DNA of 64,000 nt, taken from assembly GCA_025267735.1 (NCBI GenBank), contig CM046308.1, forward strand, positions 31,423,267 to 31,487,266, given 5' to 3'. The number at the start of each line of letters is the position of its first letter. Position 1 is the stretch's first letter. Below, piece after piece: positions 48,170-59,334 of the stretch. The DNA is from Mactra quadrangularis (lineage: Eukaryota; Mollusca; Bivalvia; Venerida; Mactridae). Below the pieces are notes generated by a model that worked only from the letters and a program-made list of their open reading frames with translations, was not told the origin of the DNA and did not search any database. The translations under genes and the position numbers were made by a program.

Positions 48170-48441
48170 AAATAAAAGTTTTATTTTTCAAATGTACCTT
48201 AACATAACATGCAGTTAATGTTACAAGAAACTGACCTTTTTAGGAATTTACGGTAAAATCATTATACAAGCTGTCGTAACTTTTATTGTATTATGGTGTA
48301 TTTGTATATTTATCTACATTGACATTTCTTTGAAAATGGCAGTGAATTAGCATCGAAAGTGTCGTGTCTGTTGTCTTGTGTTTATCTGATACATGCAACA
48401 GGTGGTAACATATAGACAACAAGCTGACGCCTTCGGTAAAA
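48170..48441. other. Non-coding spacer
   Basis: Nothing was recognised between the SINE fragment and the 3' end of the non-LTR element. Confidence 0.4.
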
Positions 48442-49371
48442 TATATTTATTTATTTATTAAAGTCTCACATTGCATGTTACACAATATAATATAATAAAA
48501 AAACATATATACAGATAAAACTTAAACTACTAACAACATGCAATCCTTTCAAATATGAGAGACTTTTTATCAATTTAAACAATACAAATTAACAAATATT
48601 ACATTATAATCAAAAGTGTAAATATATGCATTAGACAAATTTATAATTAAGAATTAAAAAAAATAGAATATAATAAAAAAAATACTAAAAAAAGATTACT
48701 TACACAATAAGAAATTTCGACATTTTAGAATATTAAAACAGGTTTTTGCACTAATCCTAATTAAATCTTGGTGGGTAAAAATTACTGTAAGCTGTTCATT
48801 ACATGTTAAGCTAGCCTAATAAAATCATTACATATATTAAAAGATTGTGATAAGAGATTAAAACGTATATCATCATATAGACAACAACGTAGCATTATAT
48901 GATACTCGTCCTCCACTACCCCACAAGTCATGCAAATTCTATCACAGACTGGCAAAATTAATGTTCATACCGACTTGTCTCAATGCGAATGGAAGCAACT
49001 CCACATCTAAATTAATTAAAGGCAGATCGATAATTAAAGGGCATAATTATGGAACAATATTCTTAAATCATTTTTCAAAAAGACTCTATGTTCTTAACCT
49101 GTTCCCGCCATTCCCACGTTTGCTCTCATCAGTCTGGATAGAATTAAGCCACTCAAATTTAAAATCTTTAAAAATTATTACTTTTAATACAATGTCTAAG
49201 AGATAACTTGTTTATACAAATATTTGTGTCAGAAAAATAATTAAGTTCAAATTGAAACAGTTTCTGTTTCACAATATAGAACCAATTTTTACATCTGGAA
49301 CTACCAGATGCTGCGGCCCAGAGTGCAATCCGTTTATTTACTCTTATATTATCTAGTGCACGAAGTTTACG

Positions 49372-49566
49372 TCATAAATTTGAGATACATTTCCATTGTC
49401 GGACAATAGGAGGAACCCAACCCATATCACCAATGATAGCTGCGTTTGGTGTATACTTTGCAACACCAAGACAGAAACGCATTGCTCTATTATGAATTGC
49501 TTCAATACAAGAGTATGTTTTAAAACCCCAAATCGCAACACCATATAGTATGAAATGACAGGCCAC
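49372..49566 (-). pseudogene. LINE polymerase C-terminal fragment
   Basis: This 64-residue segment includes ILYGVAIWGFKTYSC, a stretch resembling IEAIHNRAMRF, and LGVAKYTPNAAIIGDMGW, typical of the region downstream of the reverse transcriptase in molluscan LINE polyproteins. An overlapping 63-codon ORF (49,353-49,544) reads the same DNA in another frame and is not real. A stop at the end (near 49,372) interrupts the protein before its natural C-terminus. Confidence 0.8.
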
Positions 49567-49841
49567 TTAATAGAATAAAAAAGTTTTGTATATATAAGGA
49601 ACTCTTCCCAAAGATTTACACTTGGCTATTACGAAACCTAAAACACGTCGTGCACTCTGAGCTATACAGTCTTTGTCATAATATCAAAATGTAGATGTTC
49701 AGTCAATACAAGACCAAGATACATATATTTATCAACAATATTTATCACAGTATTGCCACATTTAAACATATAACCAGTTTTTGCATGAGATAAGGGCCTA
49801 AAATGAATAATTGTACTCTTAGTACAATTTACAGACATATC

Positions 49842-50030
49842 TTATGTATTACACCAATCATTTAAAGCATCAAGTAATACTTGTAAATCCTGGCTATTTT
49901 CCGCAATCAAAACAATATCATCAGCGTTTAAAAATATACACATACGAGTACCATCTATTTCAACACCAAAATTGAAAGATTTAATATACCAATTAGTGGA
50001 GACAAGATACACCCTTGTCTTAAACCACAT
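49842..50030 (-). pseudogene. Reverse transcriptase fragment with motif C
   Basis: This 62-residue open segment contains FNFGVEIDGTR followed by FLNADDIVLIAENSQDLQVL and LNDWC, which is motif C plus the start of the thumb. The usual Tyr/Phe-Ala-Asp-Asp reads Asn-Ala-Asp-Asp (residues 35-38), so a key residue has been replaced as well as the frame broken on both sides. It continues the polymerase of 50,130-50,606 after a frameshifted gap that carries the RQGC motif B. Confidence 0.88.
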
Positions 50031-50129
50031 TTAATATCAAACCATTCAGTCATGTACTGATTCACTCTAACACATGATACAACATTGGAATAAAGACTTT
50101 AATTACTCGAAGCATATTACCTTCAATAC

Positions 50130-50606
50130 CTAGAGAAAAAAGTTTGGACCATAATGTCTGTTAATATAATCATAGGCTTTACTGAAGTCAATAAAAGCAC
50201 AATAAGTATCTAGTTTACGATTTTTACGTGTATCAATAATGCTAGTCAAAGAAGCTAAATGGTAAATTGTGCTACGTTTTTTGCGGAAACCGTTTCGTTC
50301 ATCAACAATCAAGTTATTAGTTTCAACCCATTTACTAAGTCTACCATTTAAAACATTACTATACACTTTATAAATGGATGAAGCAAGAGAAATACCTCTA
50401 TAAGACAGAGGATCTCTGGGATCATTTGTGGAAGATTTTTGGATTGGATTAATGATAGATTTTCCCCATATCGAGGGTACAATACCACTTGTAAAACAGA
50501 CCTTAAAAAGATAATAAAGATATATAACTGTAGCATCAGATTTTAAAACCTCACTAGGTATACCACCACAGGCATTTCCTAACTTGGCATTATATGATCT
50601 TGTCAT
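50130..50606 (-). pseudogene. Reverse transcriptase fragment, fingers and palm
   Basis: This is a 158-residue open segment of a LINE polymerase. Residues 14-23 (GGIPSEVLKS) and 54-75 (PIQKSS to YRGISL) are the conserved finger region of the RVT_1 family. Residues 137-149 (AFIDFSKAYDYIN) are motif A with the first catalytic aspartate. Past residue 150 the frame is lost by a small indel and meets a stop, while the proper continuation (a LWSKL-type sequence) sits in another frame. In life this enzyme would copy element RNA at a nicked target site. Here it is broken. The preceding ATG is just an internal methionine, not a true start. Confidence 0.9.
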
Positions 50607-50640
50607 TGATATGGGTCTTCTTTACAAATGCTTTACTTTT

Positions 50641-50917
50641 GCAAGATTTTTTACACCAAGTTCACTTGTATTAATTAATGAAATTGAAGATGACAGACCC
50701 AGGCATGCTTTGTACAACAAATGCAAATTGTGACAGGTCCGAGCAGTACGCAATAACTTAAATCACCAAAATGATTATATTACATACAGAATCAACATTT
50801 TTGTTGATTTTTCTTAAGAAATATATTCTACAGCCAACCCACCGCCTACTGTAATATCAGTTACTGCAGGTTTAACCAATAGGAGAGGGTATGTGTTTAG
50901 AAATAAAAACATGGGGT
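50641..50917. other. Non-coding DNA upstream of the truncated LINE
   Basis: No further LINE coding sequence was recognised, so the 5' truncation point lies near here. Confidence 0.4.
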
Positions 50918-51006
50918 CGTGGGATCTAGTCAGGGACCTTGAGTAAAACGATTGGCCGTCGCAATGTGACTGAAAAAAATGTTAATAGCGGCGTAGAGCA
51001 CCAAAC
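50918..51006 (+). repeat. Probable SINE 3' part
   Basis: GTCGTGGGATCTAGTCAGGG resembles a degraded B-box region, followed by TTGAGTAAAACGATTGGCCG and the tail GTTAATAGCGGCGTAGAGCA CCAAAC. This is similar in kind to GGCGTTAAACACCAAA-type tails. No A box is recognisable. Confidence 0.4.
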
Positions 51007-53040
51007 ATTACTTCTCATTATATATATACAACTTGTATCATAATTATACAACTCGGACTCGGTACGTGCATTGCCAGTGTTACATACATAGTATAACATT
51101 TAAATACAGTTTATCCTCTGTATCATGATAAAGAATTAATTATATAATACAAGACTTATGCTTGTGATAATTCTGCTGGTATTACAGCTGTAATGTCTTC
51201 TCTTCTTCGATAGTTTGTTGGCTGTCTGATAGTGTATTGGTTATATTGTACACAATTATACCAATGAACGGGGTAAGGGAGGTAATAAGGTATGAAATAT
51301 CACAGAGGAATAAACTTTTTCGTAGCGCTATTAGAATGTATTAGAAACTGAAGTTTTTTTGTAAGGCTGACAGCAACTTTATTGAATATTTTTATAGAGC
51401 AAATAAATGTTTTTTGTGATACTTTCACTTAAGGATCTTAAACGAAGTTAAGCGCACTAATTGTGTGATAATTCGATCTATGAATCACAACAAAATCATT
51501 TTATATATTATAAGTTACAGTTAGAAAAATTATAATGAAATTGTCTTTTCTCAGGTCATTGTGCGACATAATTAAAAACTAATGAGTTGATACTTATCAC
51601 AAATTTAATAGAAAAATGAATTGAATTATTATTTCAAACCTTCACTTTTAATCTGTACACTAGTTTGTTCAACAATAATAGAATTTTAAAATGTTCGTGT
51701 TTTTTTTAATATCCCGTACAAAGCACAAGTTAAACTGCTTTAATTAATGCATATTTAAACATAAGTACTTTCATGATGTGTGTACTGCCATTTATTTCAG
51801 CTTAAACCTGATCATTTAAAGACATTTTCTTAATTGACCTTGTCATGTATCCCTATTACATACCTTCACGCACAATTCAATTACAATACATGTGTTTGTA
51901 ATTACGATGTATACAACTATGCAGTTTTTTATTATAGAAAAATAGTATGGGTCAAATTTGTTAAAAATCACTCTTTGTTCTAATATATGAAAACTTGGTA
52001 CAAAAAACAGAATAAAACAAGCATGACGTGTATACAAAAATAAACAAATGCAATACAGAAAAGTTCAATATATTGAATGGCTGTAGGGAGACAGTAACTG
52101 TTGACGTAAAAACGATTCTTATAAAAATGAACCATGTTTATGCCACAAGCTTTCATTTCTTGAGTCTAACACATCACACTTTCAATGCTTAGAGCAACCA
52201 AACTGTTGTGCACTTAGTGACTTGCTTACATTTAACACACGTTTGACTGTATGTTGGCACCCTAAGTTCTTAACATCTGTAACAATATTTTCGTCTGAAG
52301 TTTTTTTCTAGCATTTATTATTCCAGATTCTAATTAATTGGAACTACACTGTAGATAAGTAGAATTTATAATGAACAGACGCGATTGATCATGTTCCTTT
52401 ACAAGCTTGTTCTATTCTATGTGATATACGAGGCATCGTATTAAATTTTCTATGAAGATTAATATTGACTAACATTTGAACTAGAGAAATTAATCATTTC
52501 TATCATACACGATGATCTCGTTCTACAATTGATTAATATTCCAAATAGTTTTTACGCTTCAAAGAATCCAATGAGATTTTTTTCATTCGGCAAGATTAAT
52601 TCCAAAGAGATTTTGCACGATTTTTAATAATGACAAAATTATTTCTTTGTGTTATGGTCATTTTATTTTTTCTCTGGAAACATAATTTCACTAGACAAAG
52701 TAAACACGTTCAAAAATATTGAAACGTGACTTTCATAGACGTATATAGACGTTTTTTGTTGATATTTATATAATAATATAGTTAATTAAATCGAAAGTGA
52801 ACTTGCGTACAGCTGGAAGGTGTAGACCTATGGTTTATGTACATTAAAAACAGCGGGTCATTTATAAGAGTTGTCGACAATACAACAATGTATTTATGTT
52901 TATTTAAAGCAAATGTTGCCATAGAAACAATATACTTAAGACGGTCTTATTCATGGAAAACACAAATTCTATTCGGTCTTATTGGTGCGTAATGCACACA
53001 ACCACATTCATGCAGACATCGCTACTAAGCGCTTTTAAAA
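51007..53040. other. A+T-rich non-coding DNA, nothing recognised
   Basis: Only chance ORFs are present (for example 51,843-52,037). No RNA gene or repeat was recognised. Confidence 0.45.
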
Positions 53041-53045
53041 AGTAG

Positions 53046-53285
53046 TTGATTTGTTGGGAAGGTTCTTTGCAAAGGTTGTGCCTGAATGTAGCAAAAGCAA
53101 AAATACAGCCCCCTGCAAATATCAGAGCGTTCAGATTTTTTCAAAATATTTCGACAGCTAGCGTTACATTGTACATGTGGCTAATGTTGCCAATCATATT
53201 GCAATGGATCGTTAGACAGCGAAGTCCATACGCAGCTTACTCATGGTCTGTCTGTTACGTTGCATTATTAACACGCTCTGTCTGA
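53046..53285 (+). other. G+C-richer patch with a 79-codon ORF, unassigned
   Basis: The base composition is clearly less A+T-rich than the surroundings. The frame is open for 79 codons (MICWEGSLQRLCLNVAKAKI at the start) and includes a hydrophobic stretch near residues 40-57. No family is recognised, the presumed start has no promoter context and there is no clear donor or acceptor. It may be an old transposon fragment. Confidence 0.2.
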
Positions 53286-53289
53286 CAAT

Positions 53290-54490
53290 AACACTTCTAA
53301 ACTATCTCCTTTCTGCAAAATTAAACGGCAATGTTCAAAACAATTCGTCTGTAAAACCATTGTCTTGTATTGAAGTGATTTGCAATTAAATCTTTCACAA
53401 TTGAGCTATGTATCATTTTCAAGAGATGGAAATATCATTTCTTATTCATGAATGTCGATGAAATGAGCTTTTATCCCAACAAAAACAATACATTATTAAT
53501 TCATTTGGGTATAATTAATAAAACATGTGTTATCTCCATATAGCTAGCTTATTTGTAGTACAGTCAAAATTGATATGGCTTAGCATAGTTACATTTTATA
53601 GCATACTGGACGATTGAAGGTCATCTTGGCAGTGTGTTACAAGAGTTACATAACGGATGCCGTGGCCATCTGTAGAAACTCATGGCACTAATTAAAACTG
53701 ACATTTATATGAAACATTAGCTCCACCTGAGATAATTGTCCGGTTCATTCTGTACTGATATTTACAAACATTATATTTTGTGATTATAAACAATATGAGC
53801 CAAGATATGTAATTGTATAGCTGATAATTCTTAACATGATTGATAGACTTTCTATTGTTAAGTAATTATTTGCAGGGCTTCTTTATAATCCTAAATACTT
53901 ATTCAGATATTTACTCGCAAATTATACTATTGTTAACGGTAGACAATAATTTACTTAAAGCAACAGCATATGCCTATTATATATCTATTCATGACATCGT
54001 GTCTTGACTTACTCAAAGCCACTCGTAACCAGGTTGCGACTTTCAATCGTACACAAATTGCCCTACCATTGATGTTCAGCCAAATTTTACCATAAACACT
54101 ACATATCAAAGCAATGTCCATACTTGATTCAAGTTATCCAGTTTACGGAGTAATCCATGCTGAAGAATATTCAAATATGTGCTTACACTCAACGACAAAG
54201 TGACCAACATCGCGATTTTCTTGGAAATCATTATAGCTAAACTGAATCCATTAAACATTATCACGGAAGACAAAATGACAAACAAACAGTAATTATGACT
54301 AACTTAAATAACATTTAACATGTCTGACCAAGAATGAAGGTAAATTAGTAACCAACAATAATACAGATCTAGTGATGTGAATGAAAATGACAACTTCCTG
54401 GAATGGACAAAGGCAGTCGCAGTTAAACTACGTTGTACGTTAACTATTTCCTCAGTCTGCATTCGTAGTCAGTATTTTGTATGTTTGTAG
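53290..54490. other. A+T-rich non-coding DNA, nothing recognised
   Basis: No gene, RNA or repeat was seen before the minisatellite at 54.49 kb. Confidence 0.45.
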
Positions 54491-54720
54491 TGCGACATTC
54501 AGCGTTAATGTTGCGACATTAAGCGTCAATCGGTTTTTAGCGATGCTTAGCGTCAGTTTTGCTACACTCATCGTCAGAACAATTTCGACGTTTAGCGTTG
54601 ATTGAGACATTAAGCATCGTTTTTGCGACGGTTAGCGTTGCAAAACTTACCGTCAATTGCGATGTTTAGCGTTGATTGCGATTTTTTAAAGTCGGCGTTG
54701 TGACGTTAAGCGGCGCTAAA
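54491..54720 (+). repeat. Degenerate G+C-richer minisatellite, unit about 20-25 bp
   Basis: About ten diverged units follow the pattern GCGACATTAAGCGTCAATTT. Examples are TGCGACATTCAGCGTTAATG (54,491), TGCGACATTAAGCGTCAATC, AGCGATGCTTAGCGTCAGTT, CGACGTTTAGCGTTGATT, GCGATGTTTAGCGTTGATTG and TGACGTTAAGCGGCG. Spacing varies from about 18 to 27 bp. The core TAGCGT or AAGCGTC is CpG-bearing, unusual in this A+T-rich window. Confidence 0.9.
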
Positions 54721-56110
54721 TTACTGTCACAATTACTTGCGCTGCGTAACATTTACTTATGCATTACACCAGCATCCAATCAATTAGACTTGTGGGATTT
54801 TAAAACTACTTGTTTATTGAAAACATTGATTATTTCCTTAACCTAAACTGACAGTGCATGTTTATCTATGCTCAAGAGTGTGAACCTGGTTTCATAATTG
54901 CCTTTTCATACATCATCCTGTACTTCAATTGAAATAATTGAATTTATATCTAAAATGCAAACATTACAAAACTGATGCATTTTAATCAAAGTAGAGTAGT
55001 TTTATGATAAGTCTTCAATATCACGTCTCCAACAAATGTCTGAAACAAGGATAATGAACTCTGGAAGCCAGTCTGTATTAACTATTACCAAAAATATGCA
55101 CTCACAAATATTGCATTTATACTAAGGAGGATGGTACACAGAACTATATTTTGTACTGACTTTCATTCATTTTTCACTACAATAGCTGTTGTTAGAAGTT
55201 ATAAGAAGCTCAATTTGCTTCATTTACATTCAACAAGTACGGTTAATTCTTATCAATAATAAAAAGGATTGACGCTGTAAAGATGCAAAAAAGGAACACG
55301 AAATAATTTGAGCTTTTATTTTTTTATTTGTATTGACGTTGTGCATGTACGCTTGATGTATGGTTTTGTGCCCTGGACCAATGAATGTAGCAACAAAAAA
55401 GCGCAAATGTACTTTTTCAACCCAAACATTATGAACCTCTATGATACCATGTTTTGAAAAGGTTGCATTCAACAACAGTAGGTAAACTGAATGAATTGCT
55501 GCTTACTATAACAAGTTCATAATTCTAAAGCTAAGAAAAAAAACATTTTTCTCAGATAACGTAAAACATCGGATAGTATCGCGAGAAAATGAAACCAAAC
55601 ATAACTTATACATATAGCTATAACTTAGATCTATGGCATTTTCTTTTACAATATTAATTCTGGTCACTTAACTGATGTCATATTTCTACTGATAGATAAT
55701 TGGTAAAAGATTGCTAACTCCATGAAATCTTGTACAGCTGACGTATAATGTTTAATATACAATTCTCTAATATCGGTTTGTACAAAACGTACAGAAAATC
55801 CAATTGCCTCACAACACAGGCTACCTATTTCCTGTGAATAAACTACGGAAAGCCACTCTCATCGTCTATTCTCTATGATAACTGTGCAAATAAAAAATTC
55901 ACACTCGTCGTTGTTAGTAAATTTCACTAATATCTGTATTTTCAACAAGTGATTACAGTTTGTTATCTCCCGCTTGTCGTAATTGAAAAGTAAACAAAAA
56001 TATTGGAATCGCATTGGATTTTTTTCCTGTGCGTGAGCGGTGTTCTCTGTCATTGTTTGGAATAGTTCGGATTTTATGGAAGCGGAATCCATACCTGCTA
56101 TTCAAGTTGA
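54721..56110. other. Non-coding DNA upstream of the signal-peptide exon
   Basis: No gene was recognised. ORFs at 55,230-55,475 and 55,859-56,174 are on the minus strand and have no motif. The last ~140 bp are less A+T-rich and run into the promoter. Confidence 0.45.
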
Positions 56111-56123
56111 GTCGGAGTCGATA

Positions 56124-56154
56124 TGACGTCATGATCGGATTAATAAATATAAAT
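56124..56154 (+). promoter_or_regulatory. CRE and TATA box of the gene starting at 56,211
   Basis: A perfect palindromic cAMP-response element TGACGTCA (56,124-56,131) lies 16 bp upstream of a TATA box TATAAAT (56,148-56,154). A start site about 25-30 bp downstream (56,178-56,185) would give a 5' leader of roughly 30 nt before the ATG at 56,211. CRE-TATA promoters are classic CREB/ATF-responsive arrangements in animals. The functional reading is inference. Confidence 0.6.
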
Positions 56155-56210
56155 GGGATGTTTTGAGTTGTCAAATAATTTGATGATCGTACGACAGTGC
56201 TGTGTCAACG

Positions 56211-56304
56211 ATGGAAAGTTGTATAAAGTTTACGATATTCCTGTTAATATTTACGACAGTTTGGAATGGTTGTATTACTCAAGATAACTTTCAACTAAAT
56301 ATTG
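56211..56304 (+). CDS. First coding exon of a secreted or membrane protein (signal peptide)
   Basis: ATG opens a frame of 31 codons plus one base, ending at a consensus donor G|GTAAGT (56,305-56,310), so the intron is phase 1. The product begins MESCIKFTIFLLIFTTVWNG and continues CITQDNFQLNI. It has a short N-region with one Lys, a hydrophobic core (residues 7-18) and a plausible cleavage site around residues 20-23, a standard signal peptide. Signal-peptide exons followed by phase-1 introns are typical of animal secreted and receptor genes. The CRE and TATA boxes lie in the right place upstream. I cannot identify the family because later exons are not visible: they are either beyond the window or unrecognised. 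An alternative ATG at 56,183 opens a 34-codon frame that stops at 56,285, before the donor, so 56,211 is preferred. Confidence 0.65.
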
Positions 56305-57864
56305 GTAAGTCAGCAATTTTACTAAATTACATAGGATATACTAAGTAGATTTTAATACCGTTTGTATACAAAATATATTTTAAATACCATACAAAATGAT
56401 AACATTCATCCTTAGTTTTCAAGAATATAGAAAAATATCAGGCATTTTAACTTACATTCGCTGCCTCGAATACCAATATCTACAAATATTATACTAGTTT
56501 TTATTATAGATACTGGATTAGTAAATAACAAAATGCTGGAATTTCTTTTATAAAAATAAAAAGGAATGACAAATACATGTATGTATCGGTTACAGCAACA
56601 TGATTAATTATGATGTTCTCTTCCTAAAAACGTGTTGAATTTATCAAAACTTGTAAACCGTAGGAAATAACCACCATAAGTTGAAAATATCGAACTAAGG
56701 TTTATTTGCATACGTTTATTCCATACGTCTATTATATTGTTTATATAAATACATATCGTCGGCTAAGGGCAAAAGTAGCCTAACTACATGTAAATAAAGA
56801 AAGATTTAGACTAGTTTTACAGTGAACAGTCGATATTATTTATATAAAAGATTATTAAACCGAGAAGAAGATGGGCAGTGATTGTTTGGCTACATCTTCA
56901 TAGCGCTATTCAACAGACTACAACTTGGCAGACACTCATGGTCAAACAATGATTGCTATTGAAAGAAAGTTTTTTATACATCATTGTTAGTTAGAATTCT
57001 TCTAAGTTTATGAATTGTATATTACAAATGGAACTAAATGAATTTATGATATTGTAAACCATTGACAATTTATACTTGTTGAATATAATTTAGAATGTTA
57101 GGGATATAGCTTTTTTCTGAATAAACCATACCTATATATGTCATAAATGGACAAGTGATTAAGGCACTCATGTGTTTTTAATTTTTAATTTGCTAGATAT
57201 GTTCTTGTTTAGAAACATCGGTCAAATACCATCTAAGGCCCTAATTAGTTTTCAGGACAGGATATTAATTTTTAAAAATAGTTTATCTAAGTTAAACGTT
57301 TGGACATACCTTTTGGTAAACATTAAAAATGAGACAATCCATTTCAGGGGTAGGCAGTATTGAAAATAAAATTTGTGTAATTCATTTTAACAAAATTAGC
57401 ATGTTTAATAAACCACCACCACTTGGTAAATCGTGCTTGTTATGGTAGAACGCTTTCCATTACACCAACAACTAAGACTAAAGTAAAACAAATCACAATT
57501 GTTTATTTTAAAGTCATCCTGGGCATCCCTGGCCGTGGGTTAGTTCATTGTATTGTTATTATAAACAGTGTTTTTTTTTCGAACTATACTTATGTTCATT
57601 AATGATTGTCAGTGTTTGTTTTCCATCTTATACAATATAACTAGTCTTATTGCTTTCGTTAGACTGATGCACAAACAAGTCTTACAAATAACTAAAATAT
57701 TTACTTGTCGTTTGACAAATACTTTAATTCTTTTTCCTACAATGATTTTTTTCATTATTATATCCTTCAGGTTTTAACTCTTTGTATATGACATTTTAAG
57801 CCTAGGGTTTTAATATAAAGAACTAACTACATGTAGTAGCTTTTGTCCATCTCTCAATTATTAT
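56305..57864. other. Presumed first intron, 5' part
   Basis: A+T-rich with no recognisable exon. ORFs at 57,172-57,363 and 57,568-57,777 are low-complexity and lack splice context. Confidence 0.4.
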
Positions 57865-58027
57865 AGGTTATTATACATTTTACTGTACAATACGGAAATA
57901 TATTTAGACGAGTACACAGTTTGAAAAGTCATATTGGACGAGCTGATAGGTGAGTCCAATATGACTTTTCAAGCTGTGTTTGAGTCCAAATATATTCCGT
58001 ATTGTATAGTAAAATGTATTATAACCT
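57865..58027. mobile_element. Palindromic foldback MITE, about 163 bp
   Basis: The left arm AGGTTATTATACATTTTACT with GTACAATACGGAA and the right arm (minus strand) AGGTTATAATACATTTTACT with ATACAATACGGAA pair across nearly the whole length. The inner parts GAAAAGTCATATTGGAC and GTCCAATATGACTTTTC are exact complements, with the centre near 57,946. The flanks share TTATTAT at slightly different offsets, so a target-site duplication is possible but not proven. No coding capacity. Confidence 0.9.
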
Positions 58028-58110
58028 TTTTATTATATATCGTTCGTTTACTTTGAAATAATCATTATCCCCAAAAAAGCAATCACAGCCATTCTTATCA
58101 CATCGTTTAG

Positions 58111-58202
58111 TGCACATGTACCCAACCGTCCAATACAAAAATAATATATATTATTTGGATCCAATACGGGAATATATTGGACGGTCACGTGGTACAAATG
58201 CA
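58111..58202. mobile_element. Small palindromic element, 92 bp
   Basis: TGCACATGTACCCAACCGTC with CAATA (58,111 on) pairs with TATTGGACGGTCACGTGGTA with CAAATGCA (58,174-58,202). The arms differ by a few bases. TCCAATA recurs from the palindromic MITE 80 bp away, so the two may be related families or fragments of one. Confidence 0.7.
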
Positions 58203-58962
58203 GAGTGTCGATTGGTTAGATTTATTATATATATAATGATACAACATTATTATATTCTATATGATGGGATATCATCTAATATATTTACAGTGGAATATTG
58301 CTTGTATCTATTGTGAAACATTCAAACTATTCAAGGACTTTCTGGTGAAAAAATGAAGTAAATTGTTTGTTTGTCAACAAACACATGCCACAATGGACAC
58401 TTTTAGACGTGAAACCTGATGCATCTCATGATCACAAAATTAATTATTAATACTTTGCAGTCGCAGTGAAATGTGTATTTGAATACTTTTCAATAGAACG
58501 CCATTTTTACCAAACATACTATTTGCATTCTTCTCAATAGTTTGCAATTTCGACTATAACATACTAGTATTTAACAAAATAATACAAACATAGTAAACTT
58601 TTCATTTTAGAATGGTATATTCTTTTCTTTAATAAATTAATACAGAGTAAACCTATCATTTTTAGAATGTTAAATGTTATCCAATATTATTAAATAAATT
58701 ATTCAACATTAATATGATCTCCTACAATAGATTCTATTATCAAGTATGTTTTCTCTCCCTGATCAGTATAATCAGTATAAGTTTATGTTCAATGTTATAA
58801 TACAAATAATATTTATGTTTCATCGATCCAACTGTGTGGTTAATATGACAGCTTGATGTTTTTATGTTACTTTTATAACCTATTAATATGTAGTTGTAAT
58901 ACTGCTTCTATCGTCTAATATATTTTGCCCGGACAAAATCAGTGATTAAGGTTATGGGTATA

Positions 58963-59334
58963 CAGTACCCACCAAAAGTTTGGAGACATTTTCACTTTGT
59001 AGGCCTACTGAATAGGTTTTATCAAAAAGTTGATTACCATTTACTTTGAAATGATTTTTAGTTTTGCTTATTCTTTTTTTAAAGATAGTATTTGTTGTTG
59101 AGACTACCAACGTAGCTTAAAATCTATGTTATAGAAAACAATTACAATGACTTAAGTTTGAAGGCTTTGCGATATTAGACGCCAAATATTATAAATGTCA
59201 TGCATTCAAAAAAATGTTTTCATTTAATCATCAACCACACTAAATATATAAGAAATAACTGTTCTACCCAAAACAATAATGAAATTTTAAAATTTAGTAA
59301 ATTTCCTTTGTCTCCAAATTTTTGGTGGGTACTG
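58963..59334. mobile_element. Tc1/mariner-type MITE (372 bp) with TA duplications
   Basis: The ends are CAGTACCCACCAAAAGTTTG (58,963) and, on the minus strand from 59,334, CAGTACCCACCAAAAATTTG, both followed by GAGACA. These CAGT...CCAAAAGTTTGG ends are characteristic of Tc1/mariner elements. Each end is flanked by TA (58,961-58,962 and 59,335-59,336), the expected target. The interior is A+T-rich with no transposase, so it is non-autonomous. The 63-codon ORF at 59,200-59,391 crosses its edge and is incidental. Confidence 0.93.

Larger units (their letters stand above)
48442..50640 (-). mobile_element. 5'-truncated, decayed non-LTR retrotransposon (LINE)
   Basis: On the minus strand the order is: reverse-transcriptase fingers and palm (50,606-50,130), RQGC motif B (about 50,020), the ADD motif C region (about 49,925), a C-terminal segment with ILYGVAIWG and LGVAKYTPNAAI (49,566-49,372), then a long A+T-rich 3' part ending in a TTTA microsatellite (plus strand 48,445-48,460), the usual tail of many LINEs. 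No endonuclease domain lies upstream of the reverse transcriptase, so it is a 5' truncation. Frameshifts near 50,150 and 50,075, and stops near 49,840 and 50,620, make it inactive. The clade (Jockey/CR1/RTE-like) cannot be assigned by eye. The ORF at 48,961-49,206 on the plus strand is antisense to it and not real. Confidence 0.9.

Noticed and set aside
48961..49206. 81-codon plus-strand ORF as a gene
   Set aside because: It lies antisense to the LINE 3' region, whose minus-strand motifs and tail explain the sequence.
53046..53285. 79-codon ORF as a membrane-protein exon
   Set aside because: One hydrophobic stretch and balanced composition only, with no motif or splice signals. Recorded as unassigned instead.
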